Shown: positions 14,121 through 14,959 of the stretch, piece by piece
Layout of the letters: the number at the start of each line of letters is the position of its first letter
Numbering within the stretch: position 1 is the first letter of the stretch
Assembly: GCA_009691815.1 (NCBI GenBank)
Contig: SIAL01000033.1
Coordinates: forward strand, 1 to 14,959
Length of the DNA: 14,959 nucleotides
Direction of reading: 5' to 3'
Origin: Gemmataceae bacterium
GTDB lineage: Bacteria; Planctomycetota; Planctomycetia; Gemmatales; Gemmataceae
Translations under genes and position numbers: made by a program
Notes under the pieces: generated by a model
Told to the model about the DNA's origin: nothing
What the model saw: only the letters and a program-made list of their open reading frames with translations
The model's database searches: none

Positions 14121-14959
14121 TAGGGAGCCCTTTGGGGTTCAGGAGAATTTACATGGGATGAGTTGGCTAACCAACGACTGAGGAGGGCCGTCTGTCGGAG
14201 TTGAGAGGTTTTTGGGGCGGCAAGGATTTGGTCCTTGGCTATTTGACTTAAACGATCAGGAGATTTATCAACACCACAGGATTGAATCCATTCGCCAAGG
14301 ACCGCCCGCTGGGAGGTGGCAATATCTGCCCCAAGTCGGGTGAAAACTCCCAGATTACTATCCAGCGTTTGCAGGTAAAGGTGTTTGGAAAGCTTCATGC
14401 CATAGCGCTCCATTTTGCCCCGGTAAGCGCTGTAGGAACGCCAACTCCAGCCCCCCAGAGCCATGGCTACGGTCCACTTAAAAAGAGCGTAAACACCGAC
14501 CGCAAAAAAAGCGTGGGTCATAAGATGGGGTAAAATCTGGTAAAAGAGCAAACCCAACCCGGCAAAAACCGGGTAGTAAATGAGGGCCCGGTCCAAAAGG
14601 GTGATTTTGACTTTCCCGCCGGGCAGAATCATTTCCAGATCTTTCACGGGCACATCCCGAAAAAGTCTGAGGAAAACGCTATCGGTATCGAGGTCCTTAT
14701 CAAAAAACTTGGCTGGATCAGGCTTAAGCATAAGAATGATGCGGGTGTAAACTTCAAAATCATATTCCTGTTTACGCCAAAATCCCCACCAGGGCCGATG
14801 CTCCCTAGAAATGTGCTCCTTGCCTCTCCCTAGGACAAGCATCGCTTGATAACAGGACGGGTCTACAAAAAGGTTGACACCATGCGGGGTGGAGGATTGT
14901 GAAGCTTCCTGAATTTCTTTCCAGCCAATCTCTTCGAACCCGGCACTTTCAAAAAAGGG
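14120..14959 (-). CDS. DUF3754/TMEM143-like membrane protein, N-terminus outside the window
   Basis: The reading frame is open from the right edge to TAA at 14120-14122, giving 279 residues. The in-frame ATG at 14842 is therefore probably internal, because the upstream 39 codons (FFESAGFEEIGW, HGVNLFVDPSCYQAM) continue the same protein. The pattern V-D-x-x-x-x-x-x-L-x-RG followed by an RE/W-rich stretch, EVYTRIILMLKP, then LRLFRDVPVKDLEMILPG with ITLLDRALIYYP, matches my recollection of DUF3754, the TMEM143 family. Two hydrophobic segments follow (ALIYYPVFAGLGLLFYQIL and HAFFAVGVYALFKWTVAMAL), then a long cytosolic-looking helical tail. The function of the family is unknown. It is the first visible gene of a two-gene unit with the aminotransferase, joined by a one-base overlap. 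Confidence 0.7.
   Translation of the reverse strand, partial: PFFESAGFEEIGWKEIQEASQSSTPHGVNLFVDPSCYQAMLVLGRGKEHISREHRPWWGFWRKQEYDFEVYTRIILMLKPDPAKFFDKDLDTDSVFLRLFRDVPVKDLEMILPGGKVKITLLDRALIYYPVFAGLGLLFYQILPHLMTHAFFAVGVYALFKWTVAMALGGWSWRSYSAYRGKMERYGMKLSKHLYLQTLDSNLGVFTRLGADIATSQRAVLGEWIQSCGVDKSPDRLSQIAKDQILAAPKTSQLRQTALLSRWLANSSHVNSPEPQRAP

Overview
The window looks like chromosome from a planctomycete, probably a Gemmatales-type lineage of moderate GC. This is inferred from protein style: a large exported YCF48-repeat protein ending in a CBM9-like domain, a HEAT/TPR companion, a short neutral-ceramidase homologue, and a C-terminal protease with a caspase-like domain in front. No marker gene is present, so the assignment is an inference.

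Left edge, 1-1920: this is the accessory part. The end of a plus-strand gene (possibly S26 signal peptidase-like) is followed by a two-hairpin REP-like element and then, on the minus strand, a complete class II Fic AMP-transferase with a C-terminal winged helix. The Fic gene has a good sigma70-like promoter overlapped by three ACTTGGG half-sites about three helical turns apart, two of which form a 15/16 inverted repeat. Upstream of Fic, on the same strand, lies a short decayed piece resembling the N-terminus of a type I restriction methyltransferase (HsdM). Fic is often found in type I restriction-modification loci, so this may be the scar of such a locus. A diverged copy of the last 30 coding bases of the next gene sits just beyond its stop codon, where the scar meets the older chromosome.

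Middle, 1882-8073: two large exported proteins lie in tandem on the minus strand. The upstream one has HEAT and TPR repeats (874 aa). The downstream one (1133 aa) combines a YCF48 beta-propeller, a PIG-L/LmbE-like region without its metal motif, a TPR stretch and a CBM9-like domain. Together they look like a protein-interaction and sugar-binding apparatus of the cell envelope.

Right half, 8177-14959: a plus-strand neutral ceramidase-like hydrolase converges on a small proline-rich lipoprotein gene with only 7 bp between them. Next come a clear Rho-independent terminator and an 866-aa exported protein in which a caspase fold lacking both catalytic residues is fused to a PDZ/S41 protease with an intact Ser/Lys dyad. 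Last is a two-gene unit joined by a TAATG stop-start overlap: a DUF3754/TMEM143-like membrane protein (its N-terminus lies beyond the window) and a class I/II PLP aminotransferase.

The best leads are the Fic regulatory region with its hsdM remnant, the inactive-caspase/active-protease fusion, and the YCF48/PIG-L-like/CBM9 mosaic. I saw no tRNA, rRNA, CRISPR array or intact insertion sequence.
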